From Enhydrobacter aerosaccus (GTDB lineage: Bacteria; Pseudomonadota; Alphaproteobacteria; Reyranellales; Reyranellaceae), in assembly GCA_903832005.1 (NCBI GenBank), contig CAIKZO010000136.1, positions 1-64,000 of the forward strand: DNA of 64,000 nt. Reading direction: 5' to 3'. The position numbers were made by a program, and so were the translations under genes. Position 1 is the first letter of the stretch; each line of letters begins with the position of its first letter. This document shows positions 8,312 through 17,452 of the stretch, in pieces. The notes beneath the pieces were generated by a model. The model was not told the origin of the DNA. It worked only from the letters and a program-made list of their open reading frames with translations, and searched no databases.

Positions 8312-8539
8312 ATGCGTCATCTGATCGTGGGAGCCGTTTTGGTGTTGGCCGCTTTGGCCGTCACTTCCGTGACTGCATCCCTGCTGGAGCGAGCGGCGAT
8401 GAATCGCCAAGGTGTCGATAGCCCGACGGCGATCGTCGAGGGCCCGACCACGCCCGTGCCGGGCAAGGCCCGCACCGGCGAACTCGCGCGCCAGGTCATT
8501 CTCGTTTCCCGTCGTCTGGCTTCCGGCCTGAGGGACTAA
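8312..8539 (+). CDS. Tiny single-span membrane protein (paralogue family B)
   Basis: Encodes 75 residues. An N-terminal hydrophobic helix (MRHLIVGAVLVLAALAVTSV, about residues 4-25) is followed by LLERAAMNRQ, a proline-rich linker and a basic C-terminal VILVSRRL. The next gene, 3 bases downstream, shares the MRHL start, the helix followed by T-A-S-x-L, the G/M-N-R-Q motif and a VASRRF-like end, so the pair is a tandem duplication. The protein at 1594 has the same architecture. Likely in the inner membrane; function unknown. Confidence 0.7.
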   Translation: MRHLIVGAVLVLAALAVTSVTASLLERAAMNRQGVDSPTAIVEGPTTPVPGKARTGELARQVILVSRRLASGLRD

Positions 8540-8542
8540 CCC

Positions 8543-8764
8543 ATGCGCCATCTCACTTGGGCCGTCGCCTGGTTCATTGTCGGGCTTACCGTTACGCTCG
8601 GCACGGCCAGTGTACTGCAGCAGGTAGTGGGCAACCGCCAGGCCGCCGCGTCACCCGCGATTGTTCCCGCGCCGGAACCGGCGCCCGCTCCCACGATCAA
8701 GCCGCCGGCCGAGGGCCGCGACATGGTGGTGGCCTCGCGGCGCTTCTATCGCGAACGTCAGTAA
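8543..8764 (+). CDS. Tiny single-span membrane protein (tandem paralogue)
   Basis: Encodes 73 residues with one N-terminal hydrophobic helix (AVAWFIVGLTVTLGTASVLQ), a GNRQ motif, a tract of alternating proline and alanine (about residues 40-58) and the ending MVVASRRFYRERQ. It follows the preceding paralogue by 3 bases and is probably co-transcribed. The strong palindromic terminator at 8793 ends the unit. No known domain. The conserved SRR tail could be a contact site for a partner; that is speculation. Confidence 0.7.
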   Translation: MRHLTWAVAWFIVGLTVTLGTASVLQQVVGNRQAAASPAIVPAPEPAPAPTIKPPAEGRDMVVASRRFYRERQ

Positions 8765-8792
8765 GCACCGGTTGATCAGAGACAGAGACATA

Positions 8793-8820
8793 AAAAAGGC
8801 CTCCCGCGGGAGGCCTTTTT
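8793..8820. terminator. Bidirectional rho-independent terminator
   Basis: A perfect 28-bp palindrome. Its core, AAGGCCTCCCGCGGGAGGCC, is flanked by an A-run on the left and a T-run on the right. It sits between the convergent small membrane gene and petC and should terminate transcription from both sides. Confidence 0.92.
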
Positions 8821-8842
8821 CTTTGTCTGCTTGTGGCGGACG

Positions 8843-9652
8843 TCAGTGCAGGTTCGACCACACCTGGCGCTTCACGGCGTACATCAGGCCAGCCATGGCG
8901 AGCAGGAACAGGATCACGCGAACGCCGGTGCGGTTGCGATCTTCCAGATGCGGCTCGGAGGCCCAGGCCAGGAACTCGACGACGTCGGAGGCTTCCTGGT
9001 CGAGCGTCGCCTTGGTGCCGTCGGCATACTGCACCTTGTCGTCGGCGAGCGGCGGCGGCATCGCGATGCGATGGCCCGGGAAGTACTTGTTGTAGTTGTC
9101 GTCCTTGGTGGCAGCCGCTTCCTTGATCTGCTCGGGCGTCAGCTTGTCGAACGGCACGTAGCCGGTCAGCAGGGCGTGAACATAGTCCGGACCTTCGTCA
9201 CGCGCCTTGATGATGACGCTGAGATCGGGCGGCGCCTTGCCGCCGTTGGCAGCGGCTGCGGCGAGCTCGTTGGCGAACGGCTTCTTGAACTTGTCGGACG
9301 GACGCGCCGGGCGATCGATGGCGGAGCCGTCGTCGCCGATGTCGGGAACCTGGATCTCGGCGATCAGGCCCTTCACCTGGTTCTCGGTCAGGCCGAGATC
9401 CTCGAGGTTGCGGTAGGATAGCAGGTTCAGCGAATGGCACGCCGAGCAGACTTCCTTGTATATCTGGTAGCCGCGCTGGGCGGCGGCACGGTCGTAGGTG
9501 CCGAACGGGCCTTTGAAGTGCCAGTGATGTTCCGGCAGCTTCACTTCGGTCTCGGCGGCGACGGCAAGCGCGCCGCAGCCCAAGGCCGCGACGGCGATCG
9601 CGCCGGTGACGAGAGACTTCATGATCGACTTACGTGACTTCGAGCTGACCAT
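8843..9652 (-). CDS. petC: Cytochrome c1 of the bc1 complex
   Basis: Membrane-anchored c-type cytochrome that passes electrons from the Rieske centre to soluble cytochrome c. Residues 11-33 form a cleavable signal; the haem site C69-S-A-C72-H73 and the axial Met198 in HRIAMPP are present; a C-terminal anchor lies at about 244-260. Length of 269 is typical for alphaproteobacteria. It is last of three genes (petA, petB, petC) and begins 5 bases after petB. An internal ATG at residue 11 is an alternative start. The palindromic terminator at 8793 lies just downstream. Confidence 0.97.
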   Translation of the reverse strand: MVSSKSRKSIMKSLVTGAIAVAALGCGALAVAAETEVKLPEHHWHFKGPFGTYDRAAAQRGYQIYKEVCSACHSLNLLSYRNLEDLGLTENQVKGLIAEIQVPDIGDDGSAIDRPARPSDKFKKPFANELAAAAANGGKAPPDLSVIIKARDEGPDYVHALLTGYVPFDKLTPEQIKEAAATKDDNYNKYFPGHRIAMPPPLADDKVQYADGTKATLDQEASDVVEFLAWASEPHLEDRNRTGVRVILFLLAMAGLMYAVKRQVWSNLH

Positions 9653-9657
9653 GGCGA

Positions 9658-10893
9658 TTACCCCGCCTTCTTAGCGAGCACCGCGTCGGCGATGCTGGGT
9701 GGCAACGGCAGGGGCCGTTCGACCTTGCCGAGGACCGGCAGCAAGATCAGGAAGTGGAAGAAGTAGTAGAACGTGCCCAGCCGCGAGACCGGCACGTACC
9801 AGCCTTCCGGCGGATGCGCGCCGCAGATGCCGAGCACGAAGACGTCGATCACCAGCACGAACATGAACCACTTGTAGATCGGCCGGAACGAGCAGGAGCG
9901 CACGCGCGAGGTGTCGAGCCACGGCAGGATGAACAGCACCGCAATGGCGCCGAACATGCACAGCACGCCACCCAGCTTGTCCGGGATCGCGCGCAGGATC
10001 GCGTAGAACGGCAGGAAGTACCATTCCGGCGTGATCTCGTTCGGCGTGACCAGCGGGTTGGCCGGGATGTAGTTGGCGACGTCGCCGAGATAGTTCGGCG
10101 CGAAGAACACGAAGCAGGCGTACACGATCAGGAAGCAGAGCACGCCGAAGCCGTCCTTCATCGTGTAGTACGGATGGAACGGAACGGTGTCCTGCGGGCC
10201 CTTCGGGTCGATACCCAGCGGGTTGTTCGAGCCGTGCACGTGCAGCGCCACGACATGCAGCGCCACGACGGCGACGATGACGAACGGCAGCAGGTAATGC
10301 AGCGCGAAGAAGCGGTTCAACGTCGGATTGTCGACCGCGAAGCCTCCCCACAACCAGGTCACGATCGAGTCGCCGACCACCGGGATGGCCGAGAACAGGT
10401 TGGTGATGACGGTGGCGCCCCAAAACGACATCTGGCCCCACGGCAGCACGTAGCCCATGAAGCCGGTTGCCATCATCAGCAGGAAGATGAGGACACCCAG
10501 GATCCACAGCAGTTCGCGCGGCGCCTTGTAGGAACCGTAGTACATGCCGCGGAAGATGTGGACGTAGACGGCGATGAAGAAGAACGACGCGCCGGTCATG
10601 TGCATGTAGCGGATCAGCCAGCCCGACGGCACGTCGCGCATGATGCGCTCGACCGAGGCGAAGGCGAGATCGGCGTTCGGCGTATAGTTCATCGCCAGTA
10701 CGACACCGGTGGCGATCATCAGCACCAGCATCACCGTGGCGATCGCACCGAAGTTCCAGAAGTAGTTGAAATTCCGGGGCGTCGGGAAGGTGTGATATTC
10801 CTTCTCGATATAGCTGAAGATCGGCAGGCGGTAATCGATCCAGGCGATTACCTTGTTGTTGAAGACCGGCTGATTGCCGTGAGACGAGGCCAT
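9658..10893 (-). CDS. petB: Cytochrome b of the bc1 complex
   Basis: Integral membrane subunit of ubiquinol:cytochrome c oxidoreductase, holding two b haems and the quinone sites. It has 411 residues and about eight membrane helices, paired histidines in helices two and four, and the Q-site PEWY motif in [16 protein letters not shown]. It lies between petA and petC in a compact operon with 15- and 5-base gaps. No C-terminal fusion to cytochrome c1 is present, unlike in some Bradyrhizobium-type fbcH genes. Confidence 0.97.
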   Translation of the reverse strand: MASSHGNQPVFNNKVIAWIDYRLPIFSYIEKEYHTFPTPRNFNYFWNFGAIATVMLVLMIATGVVLAMNYTPNADLAFASVERIMRDVPSGWLIRYMHMTGASFFFIAVYVHIFRGMYYGSYKAPRELLWILGVLIFLLMMATGFMGYVLPWGQMSFWGATVITNLFSAIPVVGDSIVTWLWGGFAVDNPTLNRFFALHYLLPFVIVAVVALHVVALHVHGSNNPLGIDPKGPQDTVPFHPYYTMKDGFGVLCFLIVYACFVFFAPNYLGDVANYIPANPLVTPNEITPEWYFLPFYAILRAIPDKLGGVLCMFGAIAVLFILPWLDTSRVRSCSFRPIYKWFMFVLVIDVFVLGICGAHPPEGWYVPVSRLGTFYYFFHFLILLPVLGKVERPLPLPPSIADAVLAKKAG

Positions 10894-10908
10894 CGATTAC
10901 TCCTGGCG

Positions 10909-11475
10909 TCAGCCGATTTTGACGAGTGTGTCGGACGAGAAGAGATAGTCCGGCACTGCGAGATTCTTCGGCGCCGGTCCCTTACGGATGCGGCCCGACG
11001 TGTCGTACTGCGAGCCGTGGCACGGGCAGAACCAGCCACCGAACTCGCCGCGCGGATCGCCCTGCTTGGTGCCGAGCGGCACGCAGCCGAGATGGGTGCA
11101 GACGCCGATCACGATCAGCCACTCCGGACGCACTTTCTTGGCGGTGTCGGTGACGCGCGCATTGTCGGTCTCGGGATCGGGCAGCTCGGCGAGCTTCACC
11201 GCGTCGGCTTCCTTGATCTCTTCCGGCGTACGATGGCGGATGAAGACGGGCTTGCCGCGCCACTTCACCGTGATCGCCTGGCCGACCGCAATCGCCTTCA
11301 CGTTCACCTCGATCGAGGAAAGCGCCAGGGTATCTGCGGCAGGATTAAGGTTGTTGATGAAGGGCCACGCCGTGGCGATGCCGCCGACGGCGGCCATGGC
11401 GCCGGTGGCGACCATGAGGAAATCACGCCGGGTCGGATCGCCGTGGGCGCCGGCCGGGATACTGGAAGAAGCCAT
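10909..11475 (-). CDS. petA: Rieske iron-sulfur subunit of the bc1 complex
   Basis: Encodes 188 residues from the ATG at 11475, chosen because an AAGGGGAC ribosome site lies about 9 bases upstream; a GTG at 11520 would add 15 residues. The N-terminus carries a twin-arginine signal-anchor (TRRDFL, then a hydrophobic helix). The [2Fe-2S] ligands are C126/H128 in CTHLGC and C150/H153 in CPCHGS, with the disulfide pair C131/C152. It is exported folded by Tat and remains anchored with its cluster domain in the periplasm. It is the first gene of petABC and is divergent from trmL. Confidence 0.96.
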   Translation of the reverse strand: MASSSIPAGAHGDPTRRDFLMVATGAMAAVGGIATAWPFINNLNPAADTLALSSIEVNVKAIAVGQAITVKWRGKPVFIRHRTPEEIKEADAVKLAELPDPETDNARVTDTAKKVRPEWLIVIGVCTHLGCVPLGTKQGDPRGEFGGWFCPCHGSQYDTSGRIRKGPAPKNLAVPDYLFSSDTLVKIG

Positions 11476-11635
11476 ACTTTTATCGTCCCCTTGGGTCGCC
11501 GCAATAGACTGAAAAGCCACGCTTTATTCAAGGCTTCTTCCGTCGCAGTTCGAGTATTAATCGAGGAAGGTTGCGACCCGGCCAAACTGCGACAGCGCGC
11601 CGCATCCGGAGCTTTCGCGACGCGGACAGGAGACC

Positions 11636-12094
11636 ATGCGACTCGCCCTTTTCGAGCCCGATATCCCACAGAATCTGGGGTCCTTCATCCGCCTGTCGGC
11701 CTGCCTGGGCGTTCCCCTCGACATCATCGAGCCCTGCGGCTTCCCCCTGGACGACAAGCGGATCCGCCGGGCATCCATGGATTATTACGACCTGGCACGC
11801 ATCACTCGCCACGCCTCTTGGGCCGCCTTTTGCCGGGATCGGGCCCCTGGCCGGCTGGTTTTGCTCACCACCAAGGGCGCCCAAACCTTCCCGGAGGTCG
11901 TTTTCGAGCCCTCCGACACCTTGTTATTAGGCCGCGAGAGCGCCGGCGTGCCGGACGAGGTCCATGACGCCGCCGGCCTGCGCCTGCGGGTGCCGCTGCA
12001 GGAGGGCGCGCGGTCACTCAATGTCACACTGGCCGCATCGATGGTATTGAGCGAAGCCCTCCGCCAGACCTCGGGATTCGCCGCGCTCTCATGA
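11636..12094 (+). CDS. trmL: tRNA (cytidine/uridine-2'-O-)-methyltransferase TrmL
   Basis: A SPOUT-class methyltransferase that modifies the wobble base of tRNA-Leu isoacceptors. Its 152 residues match the family's minimal length. Motifs: the N-terminal [16 protein letters not shown], the central [16 protein letters not shown] and the C-terminal knot [18 protein letters not shown]. The stop overlaps the hemF start by 4 bases (ATGA), so the two genes are co-translated. Confidence 0.95.
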   Translation: MRLALFEPDIPQNLGSFIRLSACLGVPLDIIEPCGFPLDDKRIRRASMDYYDLARITRHASWAAFCRDRAPGRLVLLTTKGAQTFPEVVFEPSDTLLLGRESAGVPDEVHDAAGLRLRVPLQEGARSLNVTLAASMVLSEALRQTSGFAALS

Positions 12095-12954
12095 CCGACA
12101 TCGCCCACCGCAAGACCCTCACGCGCGCCTGGTTCGAAGGCCTGCGCGACCGGATTTGTGCCGAATTCGAGAGAATCGAGGGCGAACTCACCGGAACGCA
12201 CAGCGATCTGCCCCCCGGCCGCTTCGAGCGCACCGCCTGGCAGCGCCCGCGCGAAGCCAATGGAGAGGACCGCGGCGGTGGCGTCATGTCGGTGATGCGC
12301 GGCCGCGTCTTCGAGAAGGTGGGGGTCAACGTCTCGACCGTGTTCGGCGAGTTCAGCCCCGAGTTCCGCAAGCAAATCCCCGGCGCCGACCAGGACCCGC
12401 GCTTCCATGCGTCCGGCATTTCCCTGGTGGCGCACATGCGTTCCCCGAAAGTGCCGGCCGTGCACATGAATACGCGCTTCATCGTCACCACCAAGTCGTG
12501 GTTCGGCGGCGGCGGCGATCTCACGCCCATGGTGCCGAACGAAGAAGACACGCGCGCCTTCCACGACTCCTTCAAAGCCGCGTGCGACACGCACGACGCC
12601 ACTTATTACCCGCGCTTCAAAAAGTGGTGCGACGAATATTTCTATCTGCCGCATCGCAACGAGCCGCGCGGCGTGGGCGGCATCTTCTACGATTATGTCG
12701 AGAACGACTTCGACAAGGACTTCGCCTTCACCCGCGACGTCGGTGAGTCCTTTCTCAAGGTCTATCCCGCCATCGTCTGCAAGCACATGAACCAACCCTG
12801 GACCGCCGCCGAGCGCGAGCACCAGCTGGTCCGCCGCGGCCGCTACGTCGAGTTCAACCTGCTGCACGATCGCGGTACCAAGTTCGGCCTGATGACCGGC
12901 GGCAACGTCGAGGCGATCCTGATGTCGCTGCCACCCGAGGCTCGCTGGCCCTAG
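12091..12954 (+). CDS. hemF: Oxygen-dependent coproporphyrinogen III oxidase
   Basis: Catalyses the O2-dependent oxidative decarboxylation of coproporphyrinogen III to protoporphyrinogen IX in haem synthesis. The 287 residues include the conserved H-M-N-T-R and [11 protein letters not shown] stretch and the signature [20 protein letters not shown] followed by GVGGIFYD. The arginine-rich C-terminal [21 protein letters not shown] is also diagnostic. Translationally coupled to trmL. Its presence implies aerobic growth, consistent with the bc1 operon nearby. Confidence 0.97.
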   Translation: MTDIAHRKTLTRAWFEGLRDRICAEFERIEGELTGTHSDLPPGRFERTAWQRPREANGEDRGGGVMSVMRGRVFEKVGVNVSTVFGEFSPEFRKQIPGADQDPRFHASGISLVAHMRSPKVPAVHMNTRFIVTTKSWFGGGGDLTPMVPNEEDTRAFHDSFKAACDTHDATYYPRFKKWCDEYFYLPHRNEPRGVGGIFYDYVENDFDKDFAFTRDVGESFLKVYPAIVCKHMNQPWTAAEREHQLVRRGRYVEFNLLHDRGTKFGLMTGGNVEAILMSLPPEARWP

Positions 12955-12978
12955 AGGGTCCCCGTCCCGAAAAACCGC

Positions 12979-14562
12979 CTACTGCATGCGCGCAAACCAG
13001 ACGCGCACCTTGCCGTCGGCCGATGCGGGAATATCGAGCTTCTTGCTCATCGCCAGGATCATGGGCTCGCGATAGAGCGGCATGGTCGCGAAATCGGCGC
13101 GCTCGATCTCGAAGGCCTTGTCGAACAGCTGTTGTCGCCGGGCGGGATCCATCTCGACGCCCGCCTGCTCGGCGACGGCGTCGAACTCGGGACTGGAATA
13201 GCGGCCGGCGTTCCAGGTGCCCGCACGATCGACGCGCGTATGCAGGACATTGTTGAGCATGGTGTAGGCATCGAGTTGCGGCGTGTTCGCCCAGCCCAGG
13301 ATGAAGATGTCGCTGTCACCCTTCATGAATTTCTGCATGTAGATGGGGTAGCGCATGATCGACAGTCCGATCTTCACGCCGATCTTTGCCCACATCGTGC
13401 CGATCGCTTCGCAGATCTTGTCGCTGGCGATGAAGCGGTCGTTGGGGCAATCCATGCCGATCGAGAAGCCCGACGGATAGCCGGCCTCCGCGAGCAACGC
13501 CCGCGCTCGTGCCGGATCGAACTTGGTGCGCGGCGTCGCCAGTTTTGCGTCATAGCCCTGGATCTCCGGTGCGATCAGCGTGTGGATCGGCTTGGTGAGG
13601 CCGCGCATGATCTGCCTGGTCAACGCCTCGACGTCGATCGCGCTGGCGAGGGCTTCCCGCACCTTCACTTTGGTGAGCGGATTGACGGTGGCACCGTCGG
13701 GCAGATGATCGGGCGCCACGTTGAAGCCGATGAACACGACGCGCAGGTCCTGCGCTTCGATGACCTTGAGATCCGGATTGCGCCGCAAGGTGTCGATCGC
13801 GGTGACCGGCGTCGGCGTGATCAGGTCGATCTCGCCCGAGACCAGCGCGGCCAGCCGCGTCGCGTCGTTCAGGATCGGCTTGTATTCGACGCGATCGATA
13901 TTGTGCTCGGGCTTGTCCCACCAGCCGGGAAAGCGCTTCAGCACCGTCACCACGTCTTGCTGCCGAGAGACCAGCATGAACGGCCCGGTCCCGTTGGCGT
14001 GCTGCGTCGTATAGGACGTCTTGCCCTTGGCGGGGTCGGCTGGCTCCAGCGCATTGTTCTCGGTCATCCAGCGCTCGCTCAAGATGCCGACGCCCGAGAG
14101 GTCGTTGAGCAATACCGGATAGGGTCCGCGCAGGAACACGTCGACCGTGAAGTCGTCGACCAGCACGGCCTCGCGGATCATCGCCGTCGCCGACAGATAA
14201 GGAGAGTTGGGCAGGCTCGCGCGCTTCAGCGATGCCACGACGTCGCGACCGGTCAGCGGCGTTCCATCGTGGAAGACGACGCCCTTGCGGATATTGAACC
14301 GCCAATGATCGGGCGCGATCGTCTGCCACGACGTTGCCAGCGCCGGCTCGAGCTTCAGGTTGCGGTCGTGCCGCACCAGCGATTCGTAGATGTTGCTCAG
14401 CAACGACGCGTTGGCCGTGCTGAAGGCGCCATGCGGGTCCATGGTCGAGATCTCGCCATTGTTCCCCCAGCGCAGGACTTTTTCCGGGGCCGGGGCCTGT
14501 GCCCCTGCTCCTGCGGAAACGAGCGACAGCGCAACGACGAAAGCCAGAAGACGCGAGATCAT
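12979..14562 (-). CDS. ABC transporter substrate-binding protein, peptide/opine type
   Basis: Periplasmic receptor of the SBP_bac_5 (DppA/OppA) family, 527 residues. It has a clear Sec signal ending near AGAGAQA and then family motifs: KVLRWGNNGEISTMDPHGAF, NIYESLVRHD, WRFNIRKGVVFHDGTPLTG and the C-terminal RADFATMPLYREP. Its start overlaps the stop of the M81 peptidase gene by 4 bases, so the two are co-translated. No permease or ATPase genes are adjacent. The pairing suggests that the peptidase product or substrate is the ligand; this is inference. Confidence 0.92.
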   Translation of the reverse strand: MISRLLAFVVALSLVSAGAGAQAPAPEKVLRWGNNGEISTMDPHGAFSTANASLLSNIYESLVRHDRNLKLEPALATSWQTIAPDHWRFNIRKGVVFHDGTPLTGRDVVASLKRASLPNSPYLSATAMIREAVLVDDFTVDVFLRGPYPVLLNDLSGVGILSERWMTENNALEPADPAKGKTSYTTQHANGTGPFMLVSRQQDVVTVLKRFPGWWDKPEHNIDRVEYKPILNDATRLAALVSGEIDLITPTPVTAIDTLRRNPDLKVIEAQDLRVVFIGFNVAPDHLPDGATVNPLTKVKVREALASAIDVEALTRQIMRGLTKPIHTLIAPEIQGYDAKLATPRTKFDPARARALLAEAGYPSGFSIGMDCPNDRFIASDKICEAIGTMWAKIGVKIGLSIMRYPIYMQKFMKGDSDIFILGWANTPQLDAYTMLNNVLHTRVDRAGTWNAGRYSSPEFDAVAEQAGVEMDPARRQQLFDKAFEIERADFATMPLYREPMILAMSKKLDIPASADGKVRVWFARMQ

Positions 14563-16043
14563 GTGTTGCTCCGGTCGAGGGGAAAGATCGGTCGCGCGAG
14601 TTTTTTCCAGTCGAAGGCCGCGAGGTCCATGCTGGCGACACCGGCGCCGTTGCAGTCGATGGCGCCCTTCGCCAGCGGCAGGAAGGACGGTCGATACTGG
14701 ACCTTGGATTTGAGCACGACGTACCGGAATCGGGTCGGCTCCAGCCCGAACAGGCGGAACTGCTGCGGATCGAGGGCTTCGACGCGATCTTCACTGACGA
14801 CGAGCACCAGCGGCCCGGTATCAAGCACGACGGTGCGGCCGAGATTGACCTTCATGCCGGTGAACACCGGGCCCTCGACGGTGAACCGACCTTCGGCGAT
14901 GTGCTTCACGACTCCGGTAAGACGCATCGGCCGCAACGGGGTGCGCAGGGCCGGGATGGCCGATTTGCCACCGACCGCCAGCGTGACCGTGGCACCGACG
15001 CCCGCTTCGACCATCTTGGCGACGGCCTCCGGATCGACGATCGGACCCGCGAGAATGCCGGTCAGCCCCTGGTCGAGAGCCTTCTCGATCACATCCATCG
15101 AATCCTGCGTGCCACCGGAATGACAATTGTCGGAGATGTCGGCGAGCAGTACCGGCCCCTCCGAGCCGGATTGGGCCGTGAGGGCCTTGGCGCGTTTCAG
15201 CGCGTCGCCCAGCGGTTCGAAATCGCTGTTGAACTGCTCGCGCAGGGACCAGGCGAGATCGACGATCTTCTGCGCCACCTCTTCCGCGCGGGCGATATCG
15301 CCATCCGCCGTCGCGACAACCGTCAAACCAGTATCGGCGGTATCGGACAGGGGGAAGCCGGTGAACACCGTCACGCACGGCATGCCATCGCGCTCGGCGG
15401 CAGCCGCGGCCTCGATCACCTGCGCCATCGGCTGTTCGCTCGTCACCATGCGCAGCATGTTCGCGAGGATCGGGCAGCGACGCACGACCGTTACCGGCTT
15501 GAGCTTGCCCGCCAACGTCTCGCGCAGCAGGCGACCGGCCATGCGGCCAGTCTCGACCATGTCGAGATGCGGATAGGTGCGATAGCCCACCATCACCGTG
15601 CAGTTGCGCGCGATGCGCGGCGTGATGTTGGCATGCGAGTCGAGCGCGAGCGCGAGCGGAAGATTTGGCGCCGCGGCGCGGATGCGCCGGAGCATCTCGC
15701 CTTCGCCGTCATCGTAGTGCTCGGCCACCATGGCGCCATGCAGGTCGAGCATCATGACGTCGCATCGCAGGGCCGCTTCGCACAGCGTGTCGGAAATCCG
15801 CTCGAATGCATCGCGCGATACCGGCGCGCTGGGAAGAGCCCGGGCAGCGATGGGAATGGAGACGTCGCCGCCCAGAAGCTCCGCCTGCTCGAGCAGCCCC
15901 GCCATCGAGTAGCCGGAATGGCGGAAAGTCTTGTAGGCCTCGTCGCCGAACAGGGGACCGCCGGGCCCGAAATCCTCCCACGCCGTACGCACCGGCGAGA
16001 AGGTGTTGGTCTCGTGCTTGAACATGCCGACGGCGATTTTCAT
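14559..16043 (-). CDS. M81 family metallopeptidase (MlrC-like)
   Basis: Encodes 494 residues from the ATG at 16043 (KIAVGMFKHETNTFSP), the conserved start of the MlrC / DUF1485 family. MlrC proteins are Zn peptidases first known from microcystin degradation, but most homologues have unknown substrates. Likely metal ligands are seen in MLDLHGAMV (Asp, His), ALDSHANITPRI (His) and DNCHSGGTQDSM. The open frame continues far upstream, antisense to lysR, but that part is spurious. The gene starts divergently from the LysR regulator and overlaps the downstream receptor gene by 4 bases, forming a two-gene unit probably controlled by that regulator. Confidence 0.9.
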   Translation of the reverse strand: MKIAVGMFKHETNTFSPVRTAWEDFGPGGPLFGDEAYKTFRHSGYSMAGLLEQAELLGGDVSIPIAARALPSAPVSRDAFERISDTLCEAALRCDVMMLDLHGAMVAEHYDDGEGEMLRRIRAAAPNLPLALALDSHANITPRIARNCTVMVGYRTYPHLDMVETGRMAGRLLRETLAGKLKPVTVVRRCPILANMLRMVTSEQPMAQVIEAAAAAERDGMPCVTVFTGFPLSDTADTGLTVVATADGDIARAEEVAQKIVDLAWSLREQFNSDFEPLGDALKRAKALTAQSGSEGPVLLADISDNCHSGGTQDSMDVIEKALDQGLTGILAGPIVDPEAVAKMVEAGVGATVTLAVGGKSAIPALRTPLRPMRLTGVVKHIAEGRFTVEGPVFTGMKVNLGRTVVLDTGPLVLVVSEDRVEALDPQQFRLFGLEPTRFRYVVLKSKVQYRPSFLPLAKGAIDCNGAGVASMDLAAFDWKKLARPIFPLDRSNT

Positions 16044-16118
16044 GGCGCTCCCGCTCCGGGCTGGGGCTCGACCTTGTGCGCCGGTCATTATTCCGTCCAA
16101 TATCGATTTCTCTGATCT

Positions 16119-16132
16119 ACCAAACTTTTGGT
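16119..16132. promoter_or_regulatory. Inverted repeat in the lysR/M81 divergent promoter
   Basis: ACCAAACTTTTGGT has 6-base arms around CT and sits directly before the lysR start codon in the 90-base divergent spacer. It is a plausible binding site for the LysR protein, able to repress its own gene. The classical T-N11-A pattern was not clearly identified elsewhere in the spacer. Confidence 0.35.
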
Positions 16133-16133
16133 T

Positions 16134-17054
16134 ATGCCCATGGCCCAGCCCTCGCCCACCCTTCGAGAACTCGCCGCGTTCCGCGCGCTGTTGCGCACAC
16201 GGTCGGCGACCGGCGCCGCGGTTGCGCTGCGCGTGACGCAGCCCGCGATCAGCAAGGCCTTGCGCCAACTCGAAGCGGACATGGGCATCGCTCTCTTCGA
16301 GCGGGTCGGCGGCCGTCTTCACCCGACACCCGAAGCCGAATTGCTGCTGCCCGCGGTCGACAATGTCCTCACGTCGATGACGGCACTGGCGAATGCCGGC
16401 CAGGCGATCCGGGACCAACGGGTCGGACAGGTGACGGTGGGCGCTATTCCCACTTTGTCGAATGTCTTCCTGCCCGCCGCCATCGAGGCCGTGGCCCGGC
16501 AACATCCCGAGGTGCGCATCGCCGTCCAAACCCTGCCGACGCGCCAGATCGTGGAAGCCGTCGCCCGCGGCTTCATCGAACTCGGACTGGTGCACGACAT
16601 CGTCGACGATCCGCTCGTGCACGCCGAGGATATAGGTGTCTCGGCGATGGCCTGCGTCGTTCCAGCGAGCCACCCGTTTGCCCGCCGCAAACAGATCCGC
16701 GCCAGGGATCTCGCGGGCCGGCCCTCGGTCTCCTTTCCCGCTCAATCGCCGATCGGCCTGCGCCTCAGCGCCGCTTTCGAGGCCGAGGGCGAGACCTTCG
16801 CGCCGACGATGGAAGTGGGCGCCTCGACGGTCGTGTGCTCGCTTGCCTTGCAGTGTGGCATCCCCGGCATCGTGGAAGAGTATGTACTGTCGCTCGGCTG
16901 GTGGCCCGGGCTGCGCGCCGTGCCGCTCGCGCCGGCCATTCCCCTGCGCCCACGCATCCTGACGACGCGTCAGCGGCCGGTCTCCGGCGCCGGCAAGCTG
17001 CTGCGCGATAAATATCGCGCGTTGGTCCAGTCGGTGTTGCGGCCGACCACTTAG
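16134..17054 (+). CDS. LysR-type transcriptional regulator
   Basis: Encodes 306 residues from the ATG at 16134 (a second ATG follows at 16140). Residues about 8-66 form the winged helix-turn-helix (FRALLRTRSATGAAVALRVT, QPAISKALRQLEADMGIALF). The remainder is a periplasmic-binding-protein-like effector domain with VGAIPTLSNVFLPAAI and the ELGLVHD segment. It is transcribed away from the M81 peptidase/receptor pair and is the likely regulator of that unit, with a ligand related to the peptidase substrate or product. Confidence 0.93.
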   Translation: MPMAQPSPTLRELAAFRALLRTRSATGAAVALRVTQPAISKALRQLEADMGIALFERVGGRLHPTPEAELLLPAVDNVLTSMTALANAGQAIRDQRVGQVTVGAIPTLSNVFLPAAIEAVARQHPEVRIAVQTLPTRQIVEAVARGFIELGLVHDIVDDPLVHAEDIGVSAMACVVPASHPFARRKQIRARDLAGRPSVSFPAQSPIGLRLSAAFEAEGETFAPTMEVGASTVVCSLALQCGIPGIVEEYVLSLGWWPGLRAVPLAPAIPLRPRILTTRQRPVSGAGKLLRDKYRALVQSVLRPTT

Positions 17055-17207
17055 GCCCCTGTGCGCGAGCACTAGCTCGGGCGCGCATCTGAGACGCGCG
17101 GGCCGTAGCTCTCGTCGGCCGACCGAGATAGATCGTACGGGCTGGTGGAAAGAGCCTAGGGTCGCACGCGCTTCGTATCCTCGTGCGCCGATAATAAGGA
17201 AAAATCC

Positions 17208-17348
17208 ATGGCCCAGAAGCAACAGCGCGGTAATCGCGAAGCCAAGAAGCCCAAGCAGAACAAGACCAAGCTGGTCGCCAGCACCTCGCCGTTCGCCGCC
17301 GCGCACACCAATCCCGGCAAGAGCGTCGCGGCCGGCAAGCGCAAGTAA
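17208..17348 (+). CDS. Small highly basic conserved protein (46 aa)
   Basis: A 46-codon gene with a good TAAGGA ribosome site 7 bases before the ATG. The product is lysine/arginine-rich (MAQKQQRGNREAKKPKQNKT at the start, GKRK at the end) with no hydrophobic stretch. Similar short NREAKKPK proteins are, from memory, widespread in Bradyrhizobium-type and related alphaproteobacteria, often annotated as hypothetical. Its charge suggests nucleic-acid or ribosome association, but that is inference. Confidence 0.7.
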   Translation: MAQKQQRGNREAKKPKQNKTKLVASTSPFAAAHTNPGKSVAAGKRK

Positions 17349-17452
17349 CCTCACACGTAACGTCTCTGGCCGGCTCGCCGGCCCTTGTTACCGGTAGGCA
17401 ACTCCCCATCTCTTCGAAGCCGGGTCAGCACCCCCGCGCTCCAGGAGGAGCC

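Noticed and set aside
9754-11967. 737-codon plus-strand frame across the petABC operon
   Set aside because: It lies antisense to three certain genes and has the composition of a shadow frame.
13132-15123. 663-codon plus-strand frame opposite the peptide receptor and M81 genes
   Set aside because: Shadow of two well-supported minus-strand genes.
16044-17354. Upstream extension of the M81 frame (to 17354)
   Set aside because: Antisense to lysR; the conserved MlrC start KIAVGMFKHETNTF is at 16043.
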